A program made the position numbers and the translations under genes. Positions 35,294-47,514 of a stretch of DNA of 64,000 nucleotides are shown one piece after another. Under the pieces are notes generated by a model, which did no database searches, was not told the origin of the DNA, and saw only the letters and a list, made by a program, of their open reading frames with translations. Within the stretch, counting starts at the first letter, position 1; each line of letters opens with the position of its first letter. Origin of the DNA: Cryphonectria parasitica EP155 (lineage: Eukaryota; Ascomycota; Sordariomycetes; Diaporthales; Cryphonectriaceae); the NCBI RefSeq assembly GCF_011745365.1, contig NW_024468915.1:226653-290652 (forward strand), given 5' to 3'.

Positions 35294-37493
35294 TTAGCTA
35301 TTCTTTCCTGAGTCCTCCTTCAATGCCACAATACGGTTCAGTACAATTTTGTCATTTGTGCTGTCTGAGTCAAGGGCCTTTGGGACACACATGAGTATCA
35401 GCATGGCATAAGAGCAAGCAGACTGAGAAAGGACACCACTTACAAAGTATGCAACACGCATAGCCTGAAATCGAACACTTCCAGGCCTGACTTCCCCGGT
35501 CTTCTTCCCCTCCGCCTCCGGCCACGGTGCCCGTTTGCGCGCTTCGTAAAAGCCGGTCTCAATCATAGCATTTGGCCAAATGGTCTCACTGTTGTGATTG
35601 ATGTCGCTCATGAACCCTCCAGGCGCTGACTTGGGGTCGTCTGACTTGAAAAGAGACGCGTGGATGCGCACCTCGGCGTTAGGAGAGCCTTCGGGCACCC
35701 ACTGAATATAGGTCTTGGGCTTCTTGCCGTCCTTGTCGAAGACCACCCTGATCTCTTTGACGGCCCCCGTGGTGTCATCCTTCGTGAAAGAGACGGCCCT
35801 AACAGGGTATGGCATCTGTAAGAGCCCGACAGTCTTGCCTGGGGCGAGGCGAAAATAGTCCTTGCTGTCGATCTCACGAAAGTCGGAGCGGTCTATATAG
35901 ACTCTTTTGGTAAGCCTGATCTTGTGGGAGCCCATCCTGGGGTCCTTGGGCGAGAAAGGAATGTCGAGATCCAGTTCCTCGGCGTCTTCGATAACTAGCG
36001 GCACAGGATCGAGGACAAGCATGAGGCGGGGGACAGTCAGTTCGAGATAACGTCGGGCAGACTGCTCAAAGCGTTTGATGTCTATGGAGGTCGTTGCTGT
36101 CGTCACGCCAAGTTCATGAATGAACGAGAGAAGCGCCCCAGGGGGGATGCCTCGTCGACGAATTGCCTTGAGGGTGTAGAGGCGTGGATCATCCCAGCCG
36201 CGGACCGTCTCTGTTTCTATCAGAGCTCTTAAGTCTCTCTTGCTCATGACCGTGCCGTTCAGCTTCAGGCGGCCGTACTCGCGCTGCATAGGCTGGAAGC
36301 TAACCAGGAGCCTAAATTTCGGTCAGCAAAACTCAAAGGCGGGGGTCTTGAACCCTGGATGGGGCATTTCGTACTGGTTCAGCCATTCGTAGCTCTCCCG
36401 CGACATGATGAACTCGGTGGTACATAAGCTGTGGGTGATGCCTTCAAAGCTATCGCACAAACAGTGTGCGAAATCATAGGTTGGGTATATCTGCCACTTG
36501 GTGCCCGTCCTGAAGTGCAGTTCCTGGTTCTTAGGGATCCGGTAGGCTGCGATGTCCCGCATCTGGGGATTGGGGTTCTCGATGTCCTGTTTCATGCGGA
36601 GCCAAGCTGTCTGAGGTGCATACTCGCCATCCCGCATACCGCGAAACTTGTTGAGGTTTGTCTCGACGTCGTGCTTTGCATGCTCGCATCGATACCGCGG
36701 ACTTGAGCCTTCCTCGCCACCGCGCTGCAGCTTGGTTTCGACGTCGTTGCAGTGGCAGACAGGCCTTCTCTTTTCTGATCAATTCCTCAGCGAGATCATA
36801 CATTCGCTGACATTCGCTGAAAGTGTTAGACGCGTAGGTGATCTCGGATGGCGTAAATCCCAGCCATCGAATCGTCTCCTTGATTGCGACAAAGTATTCC
36901 TCCTTCTCAGCGTCGGGGTTTGTATCATCGAATCTGACATGATCGCGTCAATAGGAGTCGGACGTTTGATGGCGGAGCTTACGGTACCTGAGGATCTAGG
37001 AGAACGTTATTCGCATGTCTCTGTATGCCTTCAAGGGTGAATGAAACTCACTGTTTTGCCGCCATAAATGTCTAGCAAACCCGAAGTTGACGGCAATTGC
37101 CTTGGCATGCCCAAGCTGATTTCAAAGATCAGTTTCCTCCCCAGACAGACACGCAGATAGGTAGCAACTTTGGAAAGATATTACGTGGAGGTAGCCATTC
37201 GGCTCGGGCGGGAACCGCGTCACCACGTCTTTTGACGGGCGCAGCTTGTAGACATCGGCAGGGAAGCCCTGCTTGAACATGGTATCGGGGTCTTCAATGT
37301 GCTCCTCGGGCTTGACAGTATTTGCTGGTGTCGTTTTTGACGCCGGCGTTGGCTTGACGTTGCGCAGCGCAGCAGTAGCAGCCTTCTTGGCCCGCTTCTG
37401 CAAGCGTTTCTTGAGCTCATTCTTGGACACCATCTCACCAGTCTCCTCGTCAAGCTGCAGTTTGGCAGTCGGTTCGATGATAGCTTCCGCCAT
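35294..37493 (-). CDS. Glutaminyl-tRNA synthetase, with apparent frameshifts
   Basis: The enzyme charges tRNA-Gln with glutamine in the cytosol (class I synthetase). Exons I can define are 37,185-37,493, 37,052-37,115, about 36,375-36,945, 35,444-36,311 and 35,294-35,377. The first exon carries the Lys-rich eukaryotic linker and RFPPEPNGYLH. The intron splits the HIGH motif, which becomes H-LGH. Then follow AKAIAVNFGFARH, FDDTNPDAEKEEYF, CHCNDVETKLQRGG, YPTYDFAHCLCDSFEGITHS and TTEFIMS; the KMSK-type loop is GTVMSKRDL, and an anticodon-binding region ends LKEDSGKNS. The 62-bp (36,312-36,374) and 66-bp (35,378-35,443) introns fit in phase. However, the frame breaks twice: an extra base after FARH (near 37,065) and a two-base loss between RKEKA and VCHCND (near 36,757). 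The join between 37,052 and about 36,945 has no clean canonical acceptor. It may be a decayed copy or carry assembly errors. Confidence 0.8.
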
Positions 37494-40400
37494 GTTGATG
37501 TGTGTGCGTCGAATGGCTTTCGATTAGGTTTCGTCTTGTCAACCCTTTCCTGGTGGATGATGCGTCACAGCAACAGTCATTGGTACTTTCTTCTCGGAAA
37601 ATCTCCCAGTGCCCGTGCTTCTCCGGATGAGGTGACACAATCACCTCGAGCGATTTACTTGCTGGTTGGCGAGGTTTCTGTCTGCCTGGCCCTTTCTAAG
37701 GACATCTCATGCTTGCATTAAATCTTGCGAGCTGTCAATTCAGTCTTGATCACCCCCTCGCCTCCACTCTACTCGCTGGTATTCTTGAGTCTGGTCCCAA
37801 TCGGCCTCTTTGACAGTGAAGGAGGACTTCCGCAGCGCTGTACATAGAACAATATTATATCTCTTAGGTATAGGCCAAATCTTTATGACTAATTGAGCTT
37901 AGAGGAATTGGAAATGCAGTGGACAGTTTAGGAGCACTTGCGGATCGTACACTTCACGACGTGCTCTGCCAGCTGGCTTTCGCAATTGGTTTGCCAAAAT
38001 ATTGGTCGCCTGGCTCGGCAGCATCCGCAGATGTGACCAATAAAGGCATATGACGAGGAACGAACACCCCACCTGACTGGATGAGACCCGGGGTTGACAG
38101 AGGCGCGTTGCTCGATGAGGAAGGCGAGTCTCCGTGGAAGAGGTGACTCGCAGGATGCAGATGAGACACGGATGCAGCGAAACCGTCCGCAAGTCCAGGC
38201 TGAGAGCCAGATGCGAGGGAGTATCGAAGAAGTGGGGGCGTGTGGATGAGTGCGTGCCACGACGGACTGGATCAAGGAAACGTCGGCAGTCCGGTCATGA
38301 GAAAAAAGCAAAGGGCTTGCCGACAATGAGATTAGCTTGTCGCGCGGAGGCGGTGGGCACAGCTGCTCCTTGTGGACTGCAACCTGCAAACACAGCCTGA
38401 TGACGAGAGTTGTGTGCAGCGCGTGTGTGTTGTCGGAAATTCTGAGAAACAAGCGCCGATGGTGTGGACAGGCCCTGGGCCTGGCCGATGGAGCCGCAAC
38501 CCTGAATTGTCCCAGGGTAGGCCGGTGTTCTGACCCGGATTGTTCGAGGCAAAATCCCAGCCTTGATTTCAGCCCAAGCAAAAAAGTGATGACAGTGATC
38601 AATGGGCAGAGGTGCGTGTTCTCGTGCATATGCCCCTAGACTGAGCGCTTTGGTGATCATCAGCTTGTCTTGGTGAACATGCCAGGGGCCCCAAGAAGAT
38701 GAGTAGCATTGATCACTCGGGAGGTGAGTTGATAAGCCATGGCCTATAGGGCAAGGTTGGTCACCAAGTGGCTAAGACAGATCGGATGTCGGAAGTTGTG
38801 CTGTCCAGCGCCGATGTTTCTCCTCAACTTAAAAACTGTGTCGTTTACAATGTGCCATACTACTATGGTAGTAGTACAGCAGCTCCTCATATGATGTGGA
38901 GTTACATGGTCATTGCTCTCTCTCTCCCCCCGCGCAGAGCACTCAGCCGTCCGGACGGAGGTTCCGGACCAGGATAGCATCCAGCGCTCATGGCCCCAAG
39001 GTCGCTGCGTCCAGCTCAACAAGGCTATCACAGCCGTCCACCTGTCCAACGAGAGCAATGAGGTTTGTAGGACGACGCCCTTTTCGGACGAACAATCGGA
39101 CGAGGTCGGCAAGGTCGGGTGCCGCCCTGCTGTATGTGCAGAGCAGTAGCTGAGAGAGCTGTCATATAGACCGCCGGTCGGACGAGGCTGGGTAGTCTGA
39201 AGGCGTGTCGTTTCGGAGCTGGGACTCTAGCCTTTGCAGTTTCGTGGAGCAGGTTGCTACATTTATTATGTTCCAAGAGACTCCAGAATCTGTCCTCGGG
39301 AGGTCTAGGGCCAAAGAGGCAGGCCGTCCCAAGGCAACGGACGGCGACCCGCTCGAAAGGCCTATTACCAGAATGCTGGATCGCGTGGCGACTTGCTTGT
39401 TGGCTTTCGAACGAGACGAGATATTCTTAGGCCAGGCCACTTTTCATGCTGCCGCCGCCGCCGCCTGCGCTGCTTATCTGCCAAGGACGAAACAAGGAAA
39501 TTTCGACAGCGGAAGGCAGAGTGACGACATGCCCATAAAGATGTTCCATTGTCGGTCTTTTTTCCCCTTCCTCACGCTGCCCAAAATTCCCACTGAGTTC
39601 CGTCACTGGAGATGTCGGCATGTCGGAGGTTATTGCAGGCCAGGGCCCTGGACGATCGTGCATGGGCAACGGGGGGCCAGTGCGAAACACGTACTTCCTG
39701 TACGTGTTCCTCCATTCGTCACAGGAGCATCGGCATACTCCTATGGTTGGTTGGACAAGTGAACAGGAAGCACAAGTCACTCCGTGTACATGGCAGGTCG
39801 CGAACAGTTTGCTGCTATATTAGGCTGAGACTGATCGTTCTACTCATCGAGGAGGAGAAAGGAACGGTCCACTCCACAGTACTGTACCTTGATGATGATC
39901 GAGGGAGATGAACGCCTCGGCCCAACCCCTCTCTTTCTCTCTGTCTCTCTCTCTGTGTGTGCGCGTGCTGAATGGGCAAGTGAGGATCCGAGGAAGCTGG
40001 CAGAAAAAACACAGAGCCAGGCATTAAGCCTGCTCAGTGATGAACCAGACTTCTCAACATCCAGTCGTATGCGATGTCTATGCCTAATTTCAGTTCCTAT
40101 TCAGCAGTGTCTGGTATCACGAACAGGCCACCCACAGCAGGGAAACGACAAGAGAATATACATGTTGGATAAAGTTTGTCGAGAAGTCTTTTATTGGGTC
40201 ACTTGTCCAAAGGTAGGAGTAGAAGCAGTGCCCAGATAGATACAAGAGGGAACTTGGCCTGTACATGCGCCTTCCCTAGAATTCCCCTTGCAAGGTGGTG
40301 ACACCATCCCCCCTTCCCCCTCTCAATTCAAGAGACTGCGGGGCTGCCCTCACCGTCACTGCCATAGTACCGTCAGCATCAGCGCCAACCCCTGCCAAGG

Positions 40401-41089
40401 CCCTGTCACCCACCCCCCAACCAAGTAACAGCTCAGGGCTCACCCCCTCCCTATTCAGTTGATCAGCCGAGGGAAAATACAGTTTGAACCCAAGTGCCCA
40501 TTTGCAGCGCCAGTTAACAACTTACAGGGCCCCAGTTGTCTGCGGCGTGTGCCAGCCGATCACATCATCGATGCGAGAATATTGCACACCTGCACCCTCA
40601 AATGATGAGTTTCAGAGGAAAGTAGGCTTTCAGTCTTTCTTCGTCTTCCTGCAACCCCTCCCAGCATACTTCAACACACTACATATTCGACCTGTTCCCC
40701 ATCTCCCCTGTCCTGACCTTGGGGTCACTCTCCTCTCTTTTACCTTCCTAAATTGTTCCCAGGCCTCAAACCTTAGTTGCCGTTGTACTTGCGTGTTTGC
40801 ATCATCATCATCATCATCATCATAATCATCGACATCCTCGTCATCACCATCACCACCGCCATTATCGTCGCCTCGCGTTCTCTTCCCTGCTGCTGCTGCT
40901 GCTACTTTTACTTAATTCAGTGGTAGTAGTAGTAGTCTTGTCTCCTGCGGCAAGGTTTGATTCACACATACATACATACCATAATAGTAATACGTCGCGT
41001 GTATAACGCCGAAGCGGAATCACCTGGCAACCAGCTCAATAGAGAGAAAGACAGAGAGCATCTTCAGCATTTCTGGGAACGAGAAGTAC
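37494..41089. other. 3.6-kb intergenic region between divergent genes
   Basis: The glutaminyl-tRNA synthetase gene is transcribed leftward and the F-box gene rightward, so both promoters and 5' leaders should lie here. Open frames on both strands (for example 37,928-38,629 minus and 39,205-39,762 plus) overlap each other and have no recognisable domain or splice structure. The right third (about 40,250-41,089) is pyrimidine-rich and has a CAT trinucleotide repeat at 40,801-40,823, consistent with the 5' leader of the F-box gene. Confidence 0.6.
40801..40823. repeat. (ATC)n microsatellite
   Basis: A perfect ATC/CAT trinucleotide run of about 23 bp, followed by imperfect units, in the presumed leader of the F-box gene. 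Confidence 0.8.
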
Positions 41090-43006
41090 ATGATGTTTGG
41101 TATAGCCGCCATGGATGGCGTGTCTAGGCCGTGCTCCATGGCTATGGACTGGTCTGCCGAGTATCCTCTCGACAGCACATCAATAGGTTGGGGCTACACC
41201 TTTTCTACCCTCCTATATGGACGAAGTTATGGAAAGCATGTCGATCAAAGCTGTAGCTAACCCACCCATTTTCTAGGCTCAGCAGGAGAGTTTTTCACGG
41301 CTCAGCCGACAACGGCGGCCAGTCTTCTTACCTTGCCTCGTCTCCCTTCCGAGCTGATCGACCATATCCTCTCGTACCTGTCGCCAGTCGACCTCACCTC
41401 AGTCAGCCATGCAGACCGCACTTTGTACGCCCACGCCAGGGCCGACCATCTGTGGCAGCGTATCGTGCAGTCCAACGTGCCAGGCGTCAAGCTTACCACT
41501 CCTTACCCTTGTGCCTCGTTTCGCGAGCTCTACGCCGCCCACGACCCGCACTGGTTTCTTACGAAAAACAAGGTCTGGTTCGGCGACGGTAACTTTGCCG
41601 GCAAGATGATCATTGCCCGGTACGATGAGCGCCGTGGCGTGATAGAGGCACACCAGCTGCTTGGCAACAACATCCTCTCCCCCTCTGCGGCCAACAGCCC
41701 GAGCCTGATGGATGGTGACGTCCAGGTCCACCACTTTGACCCTCAGCTCCACCTGCACCTCGATAAGCCCGTCCTGCGCATTGACGCCGACGGGAAGGAG
41801 GCCGCTGCTCGTGCCAACAGCTCCAAGTCATCCTCCTCTTGCGCCACCGGGAGCATTTCCTCAGGCCTCGCACACTGGGGTAGCAGCCTCAGCACTGCTC
41901 TGAGAGCCACAACCGTACCCAGCACCCCTCCAACGAGCCTTCCCAGATACTCAGAAGAGACGCACATGTCGCTGGACGACAAGGTCCCCGTCTCCTCGTT
42001 CGACACGTTCATGCTGGCTCGGGCTCTGCCGGCCCCCGAGGCCGAGGAGCTAGGCCGTCAGCCCTTCCCACACGGCAATGTCTGGCCCCCGCCAGCCATT
42101 CCGGCATCAGAGAGGGTGACGGCTGCCCCCATCATGGGCGGTCTTGCAGACTCGATGTCGCAGGAGCACCGACCCACGCAGCGCTCCGAGATCAGTGAGA
42201 CATCGTTCCGCATTCGGAGCTGGATGGAGGCCAGACCGCCTGGTATGCCCATGGAGAACCGGGTTTCATCTCACCCCTTTGGCGGTGCCAGCGACAGTGA
42301 CTGGCTCTTCGACTCTGACAGCAGCGCGTTCGGTCAAGCCTCTCGTCCCTGGCTGCCGAGCTACCTGTATGGCGGACGCCCGCCACCCGTCGCCCGCATC
42401 GGCGAGAGGGTGACAACATTCTCGACACTTGAACCTGAGTTGTACACGCCCACAGCCGACCAGCCATGGAAGGGAATATGGGTGGGCGACTTTGGCTCAC
42501 ACGGGTGTGAGTTCCTCCTTATCAAGCAGAACCATCCGAGTCCGTTCGACGAGGCCGCCTTTGACGCCACGCGGGTTGAAAGCGAGACGGACGTCGAGTT
42601 CGCAGAACGCAAGACAGATGCCAGGAGGTATCGCGGGAGTCTCGAGGCTGTCAAGCTGACTGGTGATGTCAATGTGCCCCGTGGCGAGTGCAGCATTTTT
42701 GTGGATGACCTCGGTGAGGCCGGCTTTGTGACAACGGTCGAGGAGCAGCCGTTCACGGGCGCGAGAGTCGTACGCAGCAAGGGTCACATTGCCCGGCCCG
42801 GGTTCTTGAATGGTGAGTTGCACCCCTGCCCAATCTTCACACACGCAGCGGGGAGAAGAGGCTAACCAATTTGACAAATAGATCGGTATATCGAGTCTCA
42901 ACTGATCCTGATCTCGGAGAACAGGATTGCGCAGTTCTGGGTTCACTTCAACCAGATTAGCTTTTTTGAGAGGGTCGATGTCGACAAATTCTTGGGCCCC
43001 AACTAG
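41090..43006 (+). CDS. F-box protein, FBXO31-like (585 aa)
   Basis: Exons 41,090-41,186, 41,277-42,812 and 42,882-43,006 join in phase (1,758 nt). Introns are GTTGGG...TTCTAG (a weak donor, chosen because it keeps phase) and GTGAGT...AATAG with a GCTAAC branch site. The F-box lies at about residues 52-95: LPRLPSELIDHILSYLSPVD, then LWQRIV. F-box proteins recruit substrates to SCF ubiquitin ligases through Skp1. The second half contains PWKGIWVGDFGSHGCEFLL and later NVPRGECSIFVDDLGEAGFV, a conserved region resembling the substrate-side domain of FBXO31-type proteins. The middle (about 160-330) is low-complexity and Ser/Pro-rich. The start could be either of two adjacent Met codons (41,090 or 41,093). 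The function assignment beyond F-box is inferred from motif resemblance. Confidence 0.8.
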
Positions 43007-44908
43007 GACTGTATCTTCGATGATCGGCTCTGGCTACATGCGTGGGTGTGTGGGTGTGAGTGCATGAGCTCATGTAATTGTCCTCTTCTTCCGTTTCTGT
43101 CTTTGGGAAGGTCTTCATCTCGGCGTCGGTCGTGCCCAAAGTGGCCCAATTCTTGGATGTTCCAAGAAGAAACAAAACAAGACAAAAATAGGATACGGAC
43201 GTGGCGTCGATGTCATCTTAGTTGTCGTTTTGAGCGGGTTGCATGCCTTTTCCTCTGCAGAGGAGCTTTCAAAGCTGGATCTGAATTCTATCTCCTTCGA
43301 GACATGACAAAGATCAATGTCCTCTTGAAAATGACTCGACTTACCGGTGTATTCTCGTGGTCTCTCCCATTGTGCGTCCCCGTCTCATCGTGTACCAAAG
43401 ACCCCACGTGTTGTATGTGGTATAGTGATGACTTTCGTCGAGATGAGAGTTGGAGCGCGTGTGCATCAAAAGTGGTCGTCGTCAATGTGGTCGAAAATTG
43501 CACCACCCAGGCCAAGGAGGAGGGAAGCCTTCTAGAAGAAGCAAGGGGTTCTGGCGTGCTCGAAATTGCAGGCGAAGGAAGGACGAGACAGATAAAGGCG
43601 TAAAGATTTTGGACAAATATTTGCTGCTCCACCGTCGGCATTTTGAGGAATAAATGCACTCATTTTCAGGCGGCCGAAGTGTGCGCCAGCCAGGGGTGGG
43701 CATAGTCTTCGGGCACCGAAGACCAGTCGAGATGCGCCGAATGTGGCCCATGTTGAGAGGGTCGAGAGATGGGGCCAATCACCAAGAAAGGGAACCTCAG
43801 GGCGGACCTTGCTGTGTTAAGATTTTGTCCAGCTGCCTGAAATGGCAGCTGTACTGGGAACAGATAGTAGATGCAGGCACGCAGGCGCTGCGGTGATTGG
43901 AGAGGCGAAGTAAAGAGTGCAGCAGCATGCTGGCTTCGAAGGAGGGGGGCCACGAGATGCAAGGAAGGCGTTAACAGACGACGACGACGGCTTCCAAGGT
44001 TATGTTGGTTGGAAAAGGCAGCTCGATACGGTGAGAAGAAGAGTTCTTGTCACCAGGTCTTACGGCAAGGATGAATGATCCATACTCAATGCTGCATACG
44101 ACAGCGTCATCGGGCCCGGAATCCTACAAGAAGGATGTTTGCTGGGAGAAATATTGTGAAGCCCATCATCAAATCGGTGTTGACACCTGGAGCCATCTTC
44201 ATCTCTCTCTCTCCCCTTTTCTTCTTTGTTCTTCTTATCAACCTCTGTAAACCACAATGGTTTAATGATGAATTAATGCTGCTCTTTTTAGCTGAGAGGT
44301 AAACAGATGCAGTCGCTGGGCCGACATTTCTGACAAGGGAATATTGTGACAATTTCCATTAGAGTTCTTGTTCTACGCTCCCGTCTTCTTTCTTCTTTTC
44401 TTCTCCCTATTTCTTCTTACTGTACTCATCATTGTCTTCTCCCTCTTACATACTCCCTTCACCTCGCTTTTGCATGTTGCAAATTGCATATTTACCTCTC
44501 CCATATAGTTATCATCGTAATCGAATGTGCAAACCGTCTCCTTCACATCTGCAATGTTTGCTGTCCGCCTTAGAGGCAGTGACCAGTCATCAGGCAGGTT
44601 TCCTGCTGGCGGTTGCCCTGTAGCCAATCAGGAGAGCCGTCGAATCATAGGCCCCACTTAGGCCAACCGACGTCATGAAAAGCTCACCATCATGTCAACT
44701 TCCTACTCAACATGAATGGGGTTTCGCTCAACAAAAAAAGAAATAAAGAAAACAAAAAGAGTATTGTGAGACCAGTCGTATTATTCAACCTTCGCCCCCC
44801 CCCCCCCAAACTATAACCTTATACCATAGACTATACGCAAATCACTCTTGTATCCTTCTCCTGCTTGGGAACTGTTTGTCTTTCATCCTCGTCATTTTCC
44901 TCGTCAAG
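43007..44908. other. Intergenic region, 1.9 kb
   Basis: This lies downstream of the F-box gene and upstream of the DUF1769 gene. Overlapping short frames occur on both strands, none with domain content or consistent splicing. The last 500 bp is pyrimidine-rich and has a 13-C run at 44,795-44,807, suggesting promoter or leader of the next gene. Confidence 0.6.
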
Positions 44909-46158
44909 ATGGCAGACAAATACGTGCTTAGGGTCACGGCTGGCCCTACCTATGACCTCACAGGCCATCAGGAGGTCCCAGTCAACGCTCCTGATCTGGT
45001 CAAGGTCAGCACCGAGTTGATGGACGTCGAGCTCAGCGTGCGCATACAAAATTTCAAAGGCCTGCCACGCAACTCACCCTCGACCTCGCCCTACTTCTCC
45101 CACGAGCCACACGCCACCAACAAGGACCAGTACAGCATCGCCTTTCGCTTCACCCCAAAGGATCCATCTACAGGAGGGGGCAAGGGCAAGACTCCCCAGG
45201 AAGATGATGTTGATGATGACGACAAAGACCCCGGTGGCATCTCTGGCGCGGATCTTCAGTTTGGCAACGACTTTGATCATCCCATCCGCGACCGCCTTCC
45301 CCCTGGTTTCAGCTACGCCATGAAGATTGTCAAGTGGTGGATAGACCCGGGCCTGGACGGCGATCCATATGCAGACAGCCCCTACCTCTTCGGACCGGCA
45401 CTGTCATCCTGCAACACCATCCACGTGGGGCCAGCCGCTTTCGACGAGGCCAAGGGCGGCCTGTGGGTCGAGGAGGGAGCGTCTGACGCCGATGCCAAGG
45501 GCTGGCGGCAGGATGTCGGGGCACCCTCGGACGGCAAGGCCCGTATGAAGTGGGCTCTGCAGGAACAGAGCAAGGAGGACTGGGTCTGGGAGTACGGCCG
45601 GACCTACGCTGTCGATTTCTTCAACGCCTATATTGACTTTAGCGAGTTCGCGCTGAGGCTGCCCGGCTATGCCGTTCCCATCATGAAGTATTGGGATGGG
45701 CAGGGTCTCAGGTACGCCCCCCGCCCCCCTCTCCCCGAGACGAAACTGAACTTGTTGTGCGCGTGTGCGCGCGCGTGCATCAAAGGAACCTGGATTGGTT
45801 AACGCTGCTGTGTTTGCTTATGTACAGGAAAAAGCGCTCACATCAGCTCAGATACGTTCTTCGAAATCGGACAACCAAGCAGGTCTATCTTGTCATCCTC
45901 TTCACTCTCTACCTCAAGGAGGACGTCAATGAGGATGGGTCACTCAAGCCAGAGGCTGCCCGCGCCTACACCGCTGAGGCGGCCCCCCTCACCCTCGAGC
46001 AGGAGGCTGCTATAGCCAACGAGGAGGACGCCAAGGAACCCGACTTTGATGGTGAGGCGGCTCTGGAGGCGGCCAGGAAACACCTTGGCGACGTAGATCT
46101 CACCACTGCCACTCAGAAGGACAATACGGCGGCGGCCGAGGATGACGATATCGACTAA
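44909..46158 (+). CDS. DUF1769 family protein (377 aa)
   Basis: Exons 44,909-45,711 and 45,828-46,158 join in phase (1,134 nt; intron GTACGC...TACAG). I chose the Met at 44,909 (context GTCAAGATGG), because homologous sequence starts with KYVLRVTAGPTYD a few residues later. The signature FGNDFDHPIRDRLPPGFSYA followed by KIVKWWIDPGLDGD and YLFGPALSS is typical of DUF1769, a fungal family whose biochemical role I do not know. A short acidic insert (DDVDDDDKD, about residues 104-112) and an acidic tail ending DDDID flank the domain. No signal peptide is visible, so it is probably nuclear or cytosolic. Confidence 0.85.
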
Positions 46159-47514
46159 AGACCTTGATCATCTTTGCAGACCATTTTTGTTGCAAGAATT
46201 GCAATAGAATCTTGCAGGGGCCGTTCCCAATATCACGAGGTCCGAGTCACAATGAGGAAACGCTCTACGCCTCTTTTCTCGTGCCCTTGCTGTCTACAGA
46301 TGACTTTCATGGGCCAGGGCATGGATACACGAAAGCGGTAGCACCGCTAAGAGCCACTATACGAGGGAACTACCGCTGCGTGGTGGAGCAGCACACGCTG
46401 GTGTATAAAAAACACGGACAGCAAGGATCACTCTTCTCGCCTCCTCTTCGTCCGTAACAAGACATCCGGACCCTGTACTTCCTGCTTCGACACGGGACAT
46501 TTTGTCTGGGTCATTCGAGACGGACTTCCCTGACCGCTTCTAAAGAGGCTTAAGGTGTCATCGGTAGCATTCACTATAAGGGTTATATTATATCTGGCAA
46601 TAAGAAGACCTGACTTACCCTTTTTGCTACCACCTCTTGCAACAGCCTGTATCCCTGTCACATTTGTTTCAGGGATCGACCGACCCTCTTAAATAATTCT
46701 CTGGGCTGCCGACAAGTGTCTGCACTGCCTCGAGTTCATCGCCTTCGAATTGCTCAGGTGAACAGAGAAGGATGTAATCGTCTCCGGAGGATCTCGACGA
46801 GTTGATCGAATCGTAATGCAGGGCATACGTGTTTTCAGTTATTGCGCGTGAATTACTGGTCAGTGCTAGCCTTTAGGTCACAGATGCTGACCTCTTTGGC
46901 CCTTTTCCTTTCTTTCTTCCGTTTCCCTTCACGCATAGGTGCAATATCATGACACTCCTTTCTCTCTACGCGCATCTGATTCTGTTAACAAGACTTGGGG
47001 CCTTGCACTCAAGAAGAACAAGATCGTAACACAGACGACATTCCGATGCCTTCTTCCACTTGTGGAAGCACATAATGCTGAGAATTATCGATTCCAAGTC
47101 CAGCTTCATCATCAGCGAGACTTGGGACAGACCGGCCTATTCCATAATACCCAGCGAATCTGAATAAAGATGGAATGGTACTCATCATCATTTCCCGCCA
47201 ACCAGTCCAGTTACGTTGATGTCAGAAGCATTAAAACGGACTCAAGCTGCTGCTACTACTACTTCGGCATCCGTGCGTCCTGCGTCATCTTGAGGGGTCG
47301 TTTCTCCTCTCTACCGGCTCGTTCAGCATTGCTCCGAATATTCAACAGATGTTACCCCAGCTGATCGGCTTCTTCCCTTCTCAACTTTGTCACGCAGCAA
47401 ATCTTACCGAACTTGTTATTAACTATAAAAACTGTTATATAGAGCGGCATTGGTTGCTATCCAGGATGCTGTCCCCCGCCAGTGCTTTCCAGTTCCGCAC
47501 GAACATTAGCAGTC
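46159..47514. other. Intergenic region, 1.36 kb, with GH79 promoter
   Basis: I see no gene here. A TATA box for the next gene lies at 47,424-47,430. The upstream part holds the 3' end region of the DUF1769 gene. Confidence 0.6.
47424..47430 (+). promoter_or_regulatory. TATA box of the GH79 gene
   Basis: TATAAAA lies 85 bp before the start codon at 47,515, at a sensible distance for a short leader. Confidence 0.55.

Noticed and set aside
37928..38629. 233-codon open frame on the minus strand
   Set aside because: No recognisable domain, odd Cys/Arg/His-rich composition, overlaps several other frames; the length is possible by chance in G+C-rich DNA.
39205..39762. 185-codon open frame on the plus strand
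   Set aside because: No recognisable motif and overlapped by antisense frames; no TATA or splice context that supports it.
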